From NCBI GenBank assembly GCA_038209965.1, contig JBBQXF010000024.1, positions 1 through 47,267 on the forward strand: a stretch of DNA of 47,267 nucleotides, in the 5' to 3' direction. Origin of the DNA: JALONO01 sp038209965. GTDB lineage: Bacteria > Bacteroidota > Bacteroidia > Cytophagales > Thermoflexibacteraceae. Below are positions 26,884 through 36,258 of this stretch, piece by piece; the first letter of the stretch is position 1; the number at the start of each line of letters is the position of its first letter. Both the position numbers and the translations under genes were made by a program. The notes under the pieces are model-generated. The model was given only the letters and a program-made list of their open reading frames with translations. It did not search any database and had not been told where the DNA came from.

Positions 26884-26923
26884 AAGCAATGAAGTCAAAA
26901 AGTATTTTTTGACTTCATTGCTT
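26884..26923 (+). terminator. Intrinsic terminator of panC-panD
   Basis: Perfect 18 bp stem: AAGCAATGAAGTCAAAAA (26884-26901) with its exact complement (26906-26923) around the tetraloop GTAT. The A-rich and T-rich base of the loop side makes it symmetrical, so it could also stop transcription from the opposite strand (M20 peptidase gene, convergent). Confidence 0.8.
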
Positions 26924-27074
26924 GACTTTATTAAGCGGTTTAATTCTCTATAAAAATCTATTAATCAGTTAGTTACAATAAAATTATTTGGGAAACAGAG
27001 GCACTGGACAAGCCTTGGAAAAGCGAGATAAGAAATTACGAAAATTTGTTTGATTGGCTTCTCCTTGGCCCACC

Positions 27075-28604
27075 TTATTTGATCAACATCACTGCTGCCA
27101 AAGTTTCCAAGCCATCCCACAAGTTTTGGAGGCGCAGGTTTTCGTTTTCCCCGTGCTGGTTGTTGTCATGGTTGACTATTGGCACCGAGATAGTAGGGGC
27201 GGGCACGTGCTGCTCAAACAAGTACAACGGCAAACTGCCGCCGCTGGTGGGGTGCAAGATCAGCCGATCTTTGGTGGTGGCCTGCACCGCCGCGATCACC
27301 AGCTTGGCAATGGGCAAGTCCAGCTTGGTCCGTTGGGCGTTGTAACCACTCTTTTTTTCCACTTTGCATATCAACGGGTGGGCGAGGCGTTCAGCTTCGG
27401 TCGGCTCGGTGGCGGTCACAAAATAGCCTTGTTTTTTGAGGTGCGCCACCACTTTTTGCGCTTGCCGCGCTTGGTCGTTGCCACGCACCAGCCGCAAATC
27501 CAGCACCGCCGTGGCCGTGGCGGGGATTACATTGGCGGCCATGTCGCCCACATTGGCACTTTGCATCCCATTGATGTTGAGCGAGGGGAGGTTGATCATC
27601 TCGACCAGTTTTTGGCCACCGCCATCGGTTTGGGCCAGCCAGAGCTCCTTTTTGATCTCCTCGTCATACTCGGGCACGGTGGCCAATGCCTGCCGTTCAA
27701 GCTCAGTGAGCGGATCCACATCGTCATAAAATCCCTCTACCAGCACCCGGCCCGTGTCATCTTTCAGGCTGGCCAGCAATTTGGCCAACCGCAGGGCAGG
27801 GTTGGGGGCCCAGTTCCCGTAATGGCCACTGTGCAGGGGCCGCCGGGCACCATACACCGTCAGGTGGAGGTTCACATCGCCGCGCACCCCGAAGCTGAGC
27901 TGCTTGCGGCCCGACTGGTGCACGGGCCCGTCACAAATGATCCACAGGTCAGTTTTGAGCAATTCCCGGTGGCGGGCCATCAACTGGCCCAAGTGCGGCG
28001 ACCCGGCTTCTTCTTCGCCCTCAAAAAAGAATTTGAGGTTGGCAGTGGGCTTTTGTCCAGTTTTGGTCAGGGCTTCGTAAGCGGCCAGCAGGCCAAACAC
28101 CCCCGCTTTATCGTCGGCGGCGGCCCGGGCATAGAGCCGCCATTCTGGGTCGATCGGCTGGCCGGGAGCGGGCAATGCGGTGATTTTTGCCCCTTTTTCC
28201 AGTGAGCCGTTCAAAAAAACTGGGGCAAATGGTTGGATGCCCGGTGCCCACTGGGCGGGGTTAACGGGCTGGCCGTCGTAGTGGGCATAAAAGGTGATCG
28301 TGCGGGTGGCCCCGGGGGTGCGCACCTCACCAAAAACGGCAGGCGGGGTATTGTCCACCCCACTCTCGAGCAGTTGGACGTTGGCTAGGCCGCGCTGCTT
28401 CATCATGTCCATGATAAAAGCGGTATTGCGGCCGATATTGGGCATATCACTGGCCACATTGGGGATGGCCAAAAACTGGGAATATTCGGCCAGCAGTTGG
28501 TGTTCGTGGCTTTGGCGGTAAGCCCGCACTTTGGCTTGGGGCGTATCAGTGGGTGGGGTTTGGAAGCCGCACATCAACCAAGAGATCAACAGGAGTTTTT
28601 TCAT
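27075..28604 (-). CDS. Exported M20-family metallopeptidase
   Basis: 509 residues from ATG 28604 (an adjacent TTG at 28607 is not needed). A short hydrophobic signal sequence (MKKLLLISWLMCGF) indicates export. Di-zinc ligands of the M20 family are visible: H in FYAHYDGQPV, bridging D in RAAADDKAG, the E pair in FFEGEEEAGS, and a C-terminal H in IVNHDNNQHGEN. The dimerisation domain sits between (LHLTVYGARRPLHSGHYGNWAPNP region). Probably a di- or carboxypeptidase acting in the periplasm. Read divergently from the TIGR04255 cassette. Confidence 0.9.
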   Translation of the reverse strand: MKKLLLISWLMCGFQTPPTDTPQAKVRAYRQSHEHQLLAEYSQFLAIPNVASDMPNIGRNTAFIMDMMKQRGLANVQLLESGVDNTPPAVFGEVRTPGATRTITFYAHYDGQPVNPAQWAPGIQPFAPVFLNGSLEKGAKITALPAPGQPIDPEWRLYARAAADDKAGVFGLLAAYEALTKTGQKPTANLKFFFEGEEEAGSPHLGQLMARHRELLKTDLWIICDGPVHQSGRKQLSFGVRGDVNLHLTVYGARRPLHSGHYGNWAPNPALRLAKLLASLKDDTGRVLVEGFYDDVDPLTELERQALATVPEYDEEIKKELWLAQTDGGGQKLVEMINLPSLNINGMQSANVGDMAANVIPATATAVLDLRLVRGNDQARQAQKVVAHLKKQGYFVTATEPTEAERLAHPLICKVEKKSGYNAQRTKLDLPIAKLVIAAVQATTKDRLILHPTSGGSLPLYLFEQHVPAPTISVPIVNHDNNQHGENENLRLQNLWDGLETLAAVMLIK

Positions 28605-28641
28605 CAAGAAGGAGTTTAAATCGGGGTAAAACTAAGAAAAA

Positions 28642-28673
28642 TTTGGGAGTGGGAGGTAGGAAGTTTATCTTTG
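28642..28673 (+). promoter_or_regulatory. Near-consensus promoter of the TIGR04255 cassette
   Basis: TTTG (28642-28645), 20 bp, TATCTTTG (28666-28673), an exact TAnnTTTG match with good spacing. ATG follows at 28693, 19 bases downstream. The promoter is intact although the first gene carries a stop codon. Confidence 0.7.
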
Positions 28674-28692
28674 GGAAAAACAAAATCCTCCC

Positions 28693-29493
28693 ATGAAAAT
28701 CAGTGATTATCTGCGGCCAATCCAAAACCAACATGCCATCAAGGAATGTGTGGTCACGCTTTTTTTGGCTGCCCCGATCATCAAACCCTCAAAGTTTAAA
28801 AAATTAATAGAAAATCCAGGTTTTAAAAATAAGTTTGATAAATTTGATCCGATTCTCAACTATACCATCCAACTCGATCCTTTAAATGTTGACCTGTCTC
28901 CAAGTACACCGAATGAAATAGGGTTTCAATTTCAAGGATTCAAAAATGGGGATGTTGATTTTTTGCTCCGGGGGATGAATGAGGGCACGCGACAGTACCT
29001 TTCTTTTCACGCGCTCCAATAGGAGAGAGGGCTACCATTCTATGCACATTTCAAAGAAACAATGAGTATATTGGCTGGCTTTACCGATTCGCTGTTTGTC
29101 AATGCTTTTAGCCTTTATTACATCGATGATTTTGATTCGTTATCCGAAGATCCAATTGATCCAAGAAGAATTTTTAATGTAGATGCACGGGTTCTGCCCA
29201 ACTCCTTTTTTGATACCAAGCAAGTATCAATGAGCCTGATTGTCGAAGCAAATGAATCTGACTCGTCAACAGAGCGGTACGATATTGTATTTAGTCGCAA
29301 CCAAAACCCCAATGTTCGCATTGCGCACAACACCACTTGCTTTCTGGATGAGATTCGTGAGTTAAAAGAACTACTCGATATGAATAATTTAGCTAGTTTT
29401 GAGCACCGGCTCAACCTAGCCCATGCCCGCAACAAGGACAGCCTTAAAAATTTACTAACCCTGGAAGTTTGTCAGCTTATTAACCTAACGTAG
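28693..29493 (+). pseudogene. TIGR04255-like gene interrupted by one in-frame TAG
   Basis: The first 109 codons (from ATG 28693) end at TAG 29020-29022. The same frame then continues without another stop to 29493, with an internal ATG at 29062. Read through, the product would be 266 residues, the usual size of TIGR04255 proteins. N-terminal part: LRPIQNQHAIKECVV and GFQFQGFKNGDVDFLLRG. C-terminal part: a YYIDDFDSL segment and a closing HARNKDSLKNLLTLEVCQLI. The family is sporadically distributed and of unknown function. Either the gene is freshly inactivated, two separate polypeptides are made, or the stop is a sequencing error. Family assignment is from memory of the pattern, not a search. 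Confidence 0.6.
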
Positions 29494-29498
29494 CATCG

Positions 29499-30035
29499 AT
29501 GGTTTCTTCTCCAATATCGAATGAGCTGGTATTTCCAGAAATAACTCCCCAAAGCCATTTCCCGCTAAACCGGTCATTTAGCTACATTCCCATCTACGTT
29601 CCCAATAAATGGAATCGCCAAGCGGGGCAGAACTATTTATTGAACGAACTGTCCGACTATGTTAAAAAATTTGGTAATCTTCCCATTAACTGGGCAGGTG
29701 AAGGGACTGAGGCTGTTTCGGGGATTGTTATCAATAATGTGTTGAATTTTTTGACGCAGATTGGGGAGGACTATTTGGGTCACCTTTGCCAACACAGCAT
29801 AGTGCCTACCCCTTATGGAACCGTTAATCTTGACTGGCAAAACAGCAATGGAAGTGTATCAGTGGAAGTGGGGAAAAGCCGTATGGCATTCGTGGCTGAA
29901 ATTGCAAATAACCCCCCTTTGTACTATAATGATCTGCTAATCAAAGGCAATGTATCGCGAAATAACCATTTGATTTACAAGTATTTACGTCAGTTATTCA
30001 ATGGAAATAAGACGAATTCCAAAAATAATAATTGA
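29499..30035 (+). CDS. Unknown protein, second gene of TIGR04255 cassette
   Basis: 178 residues starting 5 bp after the TIGR04255 stop. Visible features: an N-terminal proline-rich stretch, an amphipathic middle (GIVINNVLNFLTQIGEDYLGHLC), and a beta-strand pattern PTPYGTVNLDWQNSNGSVSVEVGKS in which the PTPxGTVxLDW run looks like a conserved strand-turn-strand. No TM helix or signal peptide. Its C-terminus overlaps the next gene by 35 bp. I do not recognise a named domain. Its function is probably tied to the two flanking genes. Confidence 0.65.
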   Translation: MVSSPISNELVFPEITPQSHFPLNRSFSYIPIYVPNKWNRQAGQNYLLNELSDYVKKFGNLPINWAGEGTEAVSGIVINNVLNFLTQIGEDYLGHLCQHSIVPTPYGTVNLDWQNSNGSVSVEVGKSRMAFVAEIANNPPLYYNDLLIKGNVSRNNHLIYKYLRQLFNGNKTNSKNNN

Positions 30036-30477
30036 TAAAGAGGGACTTGTTAGGCTGGTATTCTCTCACTACCATGTACGCCTAAGGGATGGGCAAGTGA
30101 TCGAGGTCAAAAAGGAAGCTTTTTTGCCGCCAAAAGCAAGCAATGAAGTTTCAGTGCTGCGGTTGGCCTACACCACATTGGATTTTTGCCGGCAACGCGG
30201 GCAAGAAATGCAGCACGAAGGCAAAACATTGGCTGGATTGGCGCAGGTTCAAGCTGAAAAAGTCAGGATCAACGCTGATACCGAAGTTAAAGCCTCCCCA
30301 TTGGATGCGCCTAATCAGCCTCTTCCAGAATCCCAAGAAGTGTTTACCAACGATCCGGGTACACCCATGCACGCCGACATGGTCTATGATTTTGTACCCG
30401 CCGAGGCAGAACCTTTCCCCCAAGAATTCAAGATTATTGCAAAAAGAATCGCAGAGCAATCTCATTTCATCAAATGA
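30001..30477 (+). CDS. Unknown small soluble protein, third gene of TIGR04255 cassette
   Basis: 158 residues, overlapping the previous gene by 35 bp, so translation is likely coupled. Sequence pattern: KKEAFLPPKASNEVSVLRLAYTTLD early, a LAGLAQVQAEKVR stretch in the middle, and TPMHADMVYDFVPAE...IAKRIAEQS at the end. I recall small bacterial proteins with the same order (FLPP...LSVxR, then HADIxxxP and a C-terminal alanine-rich helix), but cannot name the family with certainty. No catalytic motif is obvious. Confidence 0.62.
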   Translation: MEIRRIPKIIIDKEGLVRLVFSHYHVRLRDGQVIEVKKEAFLPPKASNEVSVLRLAYTTLDFCRQRGQEMQHEGKTLAGLAQVQAEKVRINADTEVKASPLDAPNQPLPESQEVFTNDPGTPMHADMVYDFVPAEAEPFPQEFKIIAKRIAEQSHFIK

Positions 30478-31140
30478 ATGAAGGTATTTAGCGCTTGTTA
30501 TTGCACAATTTTCCTGTTACCCCCACCTACCAACTAAACCGCCAAAAGTAGGTTCATTCTGTAATATACCCAAGCAAAATTATTCTTTAGCAATCTGCAA
30601 TATAAGTATTTGAAAGTCAAGTTAATAACGCTCTAAAATTACTTTAAGCGCAGTATAAAAAGCACCAAAGCCCAAGCAATATTGCCCACTAAATTTATCC
30701 AGAAAAAGCAGCACCCTTTGAGTTTAGGGAGTTTTGTTTATTTTACCCTTTGGAAAATGATGGGTTCTTAATGCCGGCCAATTGGCCTACATTATGGTCA
30801 CAAATAGTGCTTAAAATGAAATCCAAGAAAGTATTTTCAAGGTATTGGCTATACTTAAAAAAGACGATAAGTAACCGCAGTTTGGCAAAATCAGAGTCCT
30901 AAATCAAAAACCGTTTTGGGATCCGCGAAGATTAGTAATTAAGTGAATTTTTTGGTATGCTTTTTTCACCTTTCGCCGAGCCCCCAAACTTGGCCTGCTC
31001 AGCATGGTGCAGGGCAATGGTTGACTCCAAGTTTGGCCCAGATCGTCACCACAAACCGCTTTTGGGCAAAAAACCATTAGTTTTGCCAAGTTGATAACTA
31101 TGCCAGCAAATGGCAGCCGATCCCTAACCGACCAATAAGG
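30478..31140. other. 660 bp intergenic region upstream of dihydroorotase
   Basis: AT-rich, no credible gene on either strand. A TAGTTTTG box (31078-31085) could be a -7 element for the dihydroorotase gene, but the nearest TTG is only 13 bp upstream. A 12 bp palindrome GGCCAATTGGCC lies at 30777-30788. An antisense frame at 30904-31350 mostly shadows the start of dihydroorotase. Confidence 0.4.
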
Positions 31141-32493
31141 ATGACCAAAAAATTTCTCATTCAAAACGTGACCATTGTTAACGAAGGACAATGTGTAACG
31201 ACCGACATTCTTTTTTTTGACGGTATCATTCAAAAAATCGGCAACCTCAGCCCAGAGCTTGATTTTCAAGTGATTGATGGAACGGGCAAACACCTGCTGC
31301 CCGGCATTATCGACGGGCAAGTCCACTTTCGCGATCCCGGGCTGACCCACAAGGGCGATCTGACCACCGAAACCAGGGCTGCGGTTGCTGGCGGGGTCAC
31401 TTCATTCATTGACATGCCCAATACCATTCCCAATGTGTTGACGATGCAGGCCCTGGCCGACAAATATGCGCTGGCTTCCCAAAAATCATTGGCAAATTAC
31501 TCTTTTTTCTTGGGGGTAAATGGCGATAATATTGATGAAATTATTAAAACTGACACTTCCAAACTGATCGGTGTTTCGGATGATGGGCTCTATTTTACCA
31601 AGAAAGGCAACCTGCTGGCCGATAACCCGGCAACCATGGAAAAACTGTTTGCCAACTGCAAATCCATTATTGCTATTCATTCGGAAAAAGAGCAGATCAT
31701 TGAGGAAAATGAAAATAGCTACCGGGAAAAATATGGTGATGATGTCCCGGTGGAATTTCACCCGCTCATCCGTAGTGCCAAGGCTTGTTTTGAAGCCAGC
31801 AAACGAGCGATTGAATTGGCCAAAAAGCACAATGCGCGGTTCCACATTTTACATTTGACCACCGAGGCCGAAACGCATTTGTTTCAAAATGACCTTCCAC
31901 TACGGCAGAAGCGGATCACTACCGAAGTATCGGTACACCATCTCTGGTTTTCTGATCAGGACTATCAGCGATTGGGCGTGCTCATCAAGTGGAACCCGGC
32001 CATCAAAACTGAGCAAGACCAGCAGGGCCTCCTGCAAGCCCTGCTTGACGACCGCATTGACATTGTGACCACCGATCACGCGCCCCATACATTGGCCGAA
32101 AAGCAAAAACCCTATTTTCAAGCCATGTCTGGTGCGCCAATGGTCCAACATTCCCTAAACTGTATGTTGGAGTTTTACAAACAGGGGAAGATTTCACTGG
32201 AAAAACTGGTCGAGAAAATGTGCCATAATCCCGCGATCCTGTATCGGATTGACCGTCGCGGATTTATCAGGGAAGGCTACGCGGCCGATTTGGCTTTGGT
32301 GGACTTGAATGCAGCTTGGACTGTGGCAAAAAACAACATTTTGTACAAGTGCGGTTGGTCGCCATTGGAAGGCACCACTTTTCAAACCAAAGTTATCCAG
32401 ACCTTTGTAAACGGCCATTTGGTTTATGACAACGGCAAGTTTGACGAAACGATAAAGGGCCAAGCACTCACGGTGGCCAATGACGAAAACTAG
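31141..32493 (+). CDS. pyrC: Dihydroorotase-type amidohydrolase
   Basis: 450 residues. Amidohydrolase (TIM-barrel) of the class I dihydroorotase group, cyclising carbamoyl-aspartate to dihydroorotate in pyrimidine synthesis. Seen: LLPGIIDGQVHFRDPGLTHK, in which the usual HxH metal pair is QVH (H62 only); IAIHSEKE (H180), FHILHLTTEAE and VTTDHAPHT with the catalytic aspartate; the C-terminal YKCGWSPLEG and FVNGHLVYDNG are typical of Bacteroidota. The GxKxFMGSS segment that carries the carboxylated lysine in related enzymes is instead GVSDDGLYFTKKGNLL (from 144). It may be a lineage-specific variant or a paralogue. ATG at 31141. Confidence 0.85.
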   Translation: MTKKFLIQNVTIVNEGQCVTTDILFFDGIIQKIGNLSPELDFQVIDGTGKHLLPGIIDGQVHFRDPGLTHKGDLTTETRAAVAGGVTSFIDMPNTIPNVLTMQALADKYALASQKSLANYSFFLGVNGDNIDEIIKTDTSKLIGVSDDGLYFTKKGNLLADNPATMEKLFANCKSIIAIHSEKEQIIEENENSYREKYGDDVPVEFHPLIRSAKACFEASKRAIELAKKHNARFHILHLTTEAETHLFQNDLPLRQKRITTEVSVHHLWFSDQDYQRLGVLIKWNPAIKTEQDQQGLLQALLDDRIDIVTTDHAPHTLAEKQKPYFQAMSGAPMVQHSLNCMLEFYKQGKISLEKLVEKMCHNPAILYRIDRRGFIREGYAADLALVDLNAAWTVAKNNILYKCGWSPLEGTTFQTKVIQTFVNGHLVYDNGKFDETIKGQALTVANDEN

Positions 32494-32534
32494 CCAAATG
32501 GCTTGGGTCGGGCTGCCCCGATAAGTGTGTTTCC

Positions 32535-35500
32535 TTATTGTCCTTTCACTGAATCTGGTTTGGCCAAGGGCTTGGCAGTGGTATCGCGTGCGGGCACGGT
32601 GCGTTTCTTGAACCGATCCAAAAACTTGTTGGCAGCGTCTTTGATGCGTTCCTGCGGCTTGGGGATGGGTTTTGTCCCCCCAGCGGTGTCAAGGGCAGCA
32701 CTGGTGCTGTCGTTCTTGGGCCGCAGTTTGTCCTTTAAAAAGTCGGTGACTAGGCTCTTGGCGGTCTCTTTGGCTATTTCCTTGGCCGCTTCTTTCTCTT
32801 CGGCCACCCGGGCGGCGATCTCTTGGCGGATGGCCGCTTCGGTGCCCCCCTTGACCAGTTTGACCACAGGCTTGAGGAAAAAGCCGCCCAAGGAAAGGGT
32901 GAGTTCCACGTTCGGGTTGGCCGACTGTTTGCCCCCCAAATAGGCATCCAGTTCTTGGCTTAGGCGATCGGCCAATTGGTTTTTGGGCACGGTGAGTTTC
33001 AACAAGTAGTCAATGGCCCCGTCTATGCTCGCGCTGCCCGCAATATTGGCCGCATAGCCTCCCAGTTTGAGGTCGGTTGGGGCCACGAACAGTTTGCCGT
33101 TCACCAGATCAGCCTTGAAATTGAAGTTCTTGAGCTGGAGGCCCGAGACGTTTTTGAGGTTGGCTACGCCGGTAAAATTGCTGATTTGTTCCAAAATCTC
33201 CAATTTTTTCAGCCCGGCCTCCAAGATATCGATGTTTCCCCCGCCCGAGAGCGTGCCCAAGGCCGGCAACAAATTTTGGGTCAGTTCACCACTGATCTTG
33301 AAATCGGAGGCAAACAGCCCCGTGGCAGCTTGGGCCACGGGGGCAAAAGCCTTGACAATGTTGAAATTCTGGTACGCCCTAGGGATCGACAAGTTCTTGA
33401 TGCTGAGCGCAAAATCGAACATCGGGTGGGCCAAGTTGCGCGGGTCATACGTGCCCTTGGTGACGAAAGTGCCGCCCAAGAACCCGAACTGGAAATTGTT
33501 CAACGCTAGGGTGCCCCCACGCACGGTCATGAGCCCTTTGGCATTGCTTAGGTTGTAGTCGGCGTACTTGAGCTTGCCAAAATCAGCCTTGAAAGTAAAG
33601 TCCAAATTTTCGGGTACTTTTACCACGACCAGCTTGGCAGTGTCACTTTTGGTCTTCGATTGGTCTTCGCTCATCCATTCGTTGACATTGAAATTTTTGG
33701 ATGTCAAGTTGATTTTGCCGATCAGTTTGGCATCTTTTTGCAATAGAAAGGCGATGTAATTGGAAATATCGCCGGACAACGCGACATCCGAACTGCCCAA
33801 AAAGCCCTGATAGTTTTCCAAAACCATTTTCTGCGGGGTGAAAGTGACCTGCGCATCGGTGATTTTCACTATTTGGGCCAAGGTGGGGCTGCGGTAAGTG
33901 AAATTTTGAACCTGCATCGTGCCGTTGGTGGGCAGTTTGTCGTACCGCTGGGCCTTGGCGTCGGATAGTTTGCCCGCCGTATTGATATCGGCCTTGAGGT
34001 TGCCTGTCAGAGTCGTGCCCTCCAAAGGATAAATTTTGGTAATTTTTTCCAAATCTAACTCGCCTTTGATCATCATCTTGTAGTCCAGATCATCCAAATT
34101 TTTGAAAGAACCACTAATGGCAAACGGTTTGCCCTCCAGCAAGAGCGAGGATCGTTGCAAATCCAAATAGGTGTCGGCCATGCGCCCTGTTTCGTTCTTG
34201 GCTAGGGCACTGAGCGAAATCTGCTCGATGGGAAAGGGATAATCGGCCGATTTGACATACCCGTTTTGCAGGGTCATGCTGGCATCAAGCTTGGGCATGG
34301 TTTTGTTGAGTTCGCTGTACACGCCGTTGGCCAGCAGGCGCAAGTCGTACATTCCCTGCATGGTCAAACCGGGCATGGGGAACACTTTGGTCAGCTCGGC
34401 CAAGTTGATTTTGGCTTTCACATCGGCGTTGATCTGGTAATCGGTCAGGCCGCGCACCCGCACTTTCCCACTGACCGGGTTAGGGCCAAGGTTGAGGCGA
34501 AAATCGCGAACATCCATCACTGTTTGATCCAAAATCCCGGTTGGATTGTCCACTATCATATCCACGTGGATATTATTGACCGGAGCAGGCACAGTTGGAT
34601 ACTGGAACATGGCATTTTCCACGGCCAGTTTGAGGTTGAAAGCGGGCATTTTGGGGGGGGAATCGAGGTATTGGCCACGCACGTAGCCGCTAAAAGCCAA
34701 CTGGCCCTCGGCCTTTACTTCCTTGAAATTGGCGGTGTAAGCTCCGGGCACGAGGGACAGCAGCGTTTTGAAATCACTTTCCGGGGCGGCGAACTGGATG
34801 TCCATGTCAAAACCGCCCGCCGCCAACATGGCCAGCCAACCCTCAAAACTGAAAGTAAAATCATTGATTTTGGTGTAATTTTCCTTGAAGGTGAACTTGG
34901 ATTCGTCCAGATCAATGGCCAAGAGCATATCGATATCCACTTGTTTCTTTTTCAGATAGTTGGCCCCATCATAGTCAGCGGTCAGGCTGTCGGCTTGTAG
35001 TTTGAGGCGCATATCAAACTGCTGGGTTTCAAAATCGCCACTGCCTTGGTGGTTGAACCCCTTGATTTCCAGATAACTGGGCAGCGATTTGTCCTCATAC
35101 ACCACATAGCCATCTTCTACTGCCCATTGGTTGATGCTGACCGAAAAAGTAGTGCTGGCCGTGTCCGTGGCGGTGGCTGGTTGCTCCTGCACAATGTGGT
35201 AATTGGCCTCCCCGTTGGGCAGCACCTTCACCAGTACACGAGGGCGCACCAGCCGGATATCGTTCACTTTATAGGTTCCCCCAAACAGGCTCCAAAAATC
35301 GATGCCCACTTCGAGCCGCTGGGCGGCCAAGAGTGTATCGCCCAAGAACGGGGCCCGGTTGATCACCCCAAAGCCTTCGAGCGAGGCGGTCAGATTGGGA
35401 AAGTGACGGAACACACTCAGCCCGAAACCGTCAAAATAGACGTTGGCATTCAGGTTTTGGTTGATGGTGCTGCTCAGTTTGGCCTTGATCTCATCTTCGT

Positions 35501-35576
35501 ACAGAATGGGAACCAACAGGGCCGCCAACAACAAGAGGTTGACGGTGATGAGTAATGAGATAAAAAACTTTTTCAT
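32535..35576 (-). CDS. AsmA-family envelope protein
   Basis: 1013 residues. One N-terminal TM helix (about 5-24) anchors a very large periplasmic beta-rich protein, the layout of AsmA/TamB-like proteins now thought to bridge lipids between membranes. N-terminal AsmA region (LNANVYFDGFGLSVFRHFPNLTASLEGFGV), long repeat-like beta groove, AsmA_2-like C-terminal domain near 730-900 (FASDFKISGELTQNLLPALG, NVELTLSLGG). A charged, proline-rich low-complexity tail of about 100 residues (EEKEAAKEIAKETAKSLV, then PxP repeats) ends the protein. Convergent with the dihydroorotase gene. No partner gene adjacent. Confidence 0.87.
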   Translation of the reverse strand: MKKFFISLLITVNLLLLAALLVPILYEDEIKAKLSSTINQNLNANVYFDGFGLSVFRHFPNLTASLEGFGVINRAPFLGDTLLAAQRLEVGIDFWSLFGGTYKVNDIRLVRPRVLVKVLPNGEANYHIVQEQPATATDTASTTFSVSINQWAVEDGYVVYEDKSLPSYLEIKGFNHQGSGDFETQQFDMRLKLQADSLTADYDGANYLKKKQVDIDMLLAIDLDESKFTFKENYTKINDFTFSFEGWLAMLAAGGFDMDIQFAAPESDFKTLLSLVPGAYTANFKEVKAEGQLAFSGYVRGQYLDSPPKMPAFNLKLAVENAMFQYPTVPAPVNNIHVDMIVDNPTGILDQTVMDVRDFRLNLGPNPVSGKVRVRGLTDYQINADVKAKINLAELTKVFPMPGLTMQGMYDLRLLANGVYSELNKTMPKLDASMTLQNGYVKSADYPFPIEQISLSALAKNETGRMADTYLDLQRSSLLLEGKPFAISGSFKNLDDLDYKMMIKGELDLEKITKIYPLEGTTLTGNLKADINTAGKLSDAKAQRYDKLPTNGTMQVQNFTYRSPTLAQIVKITDAQVTFTPQKMVLENYQGFLGSSDVALSGDISNYIAFLLQKDAKLIGKINLTSKNFNVNEWMSEDQSKTKSDTAKLVVVKVPENLDFTFKADFGKLKYADYNLSNAKGLMTVRGGTLALNNFQFGFLGGTFVTKGTYDPRNLAHPMFDFALSIKNLSIPRAYQNFNIVKAFAPVAQAATGLFASDFKISGELTQNLLPALGTLSGGGNIDILEAGLKKLEILEQISNFTGVANLKNVSGLQLKNFNFKADLVNGKLFVAPTDLKLGGYAANIAGSASIDGAIDYLLKLTVPKNQLADRLSQELDAYLGGKQSANPNVELTLSLGGFFLKPVVKLVKGGTEAAIRQEIAARVAEEKEAAKEIAKETAKSLVTDFLKDKLRPKNDSTSAALDTAGGTKPIPKPQERIKDAANKFLDRFKKRTVPARDTTAKPLAKPDSVKGQ

Positions 35577-36258
35577 ACGAAGATCTAGAAAGGGGGTAGC
35601 ATTGTGTCACGCAAAAAATAATGGGTCGTTGACCAACTAGCAAAAATAGTAATATATGGGAAGATAAAAATGATTACTGGGTTTACATTGTGGTCGTTTT
35701 GATTTCCTTGGCTCTGGGCCATCACGAAGCGTAAGCCAATGTAGCAACAGGTGTACCCTGAATTTAAGTTGTCTTATTGGGTTGATTTATCCCGCCAACA
35801 GTCACATTTTTAATTTTTTATTTAAACGCAACTACTTGAAAAACAAAAGTTTAATTTTTAATTTGTCTTGAAAAAAGGAGTTTTTTCATTTTTTCAAAAC
35901 TCATAATTTGTTGATTTTTCGGATAATCCCAAACCAATTTGGGCTGGGCACTCCTGCAACGGCCAACCTCTAGTAAACGCCGCCAAACCAGCCCCAAATA
36001 CATCAGCATGGCCAATTAACAAAATTTGGGAATGGTTTCCCGGGCAGGCCCGGCCGTGGGCGATTTCTCCCCAGCGTATTTTAGCGAGTGTGACCGATCG
36101 GACTGGGGCTTTGATTATTAGCGGCTTACACTTTTGGCCAGCCTAAAATCAAGGTTGGGGAATGAACGCAAAATGGCACGCCGTGATTTTTTTGGCCATC
36201 TGTGCAACTATCCAGTTTCTAGGATCGTCTTTTGGTCGAATCTAAAACGCTTGTCACC
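35577..36258. other. 680 bp divergent intergenic region
   Basis: Separates the AsmA-like gene (minus) from the DUF2807 gene (plus). Mostly AT-rich near the AsmA start, GC-richer in the second half. A TATTTTTG box on the minus strand (35641-35648) may be the -7 of the AsmA gene, but without a -33 partner. No gene seen. Confidence 0.4.

Noticed and set aside
26884..26923. Possible second MITE family
   Set aside because: The perfect 18 bp inverted repeat has only a 4-base loop and follows panD directly, so a terminator explains it.
30904..31350. 148-codon minus-strand frame over the dihydroorotase start
   Set aside because: Half of it is the reverse of pyrC coding sequence and no family resemblance was seen.
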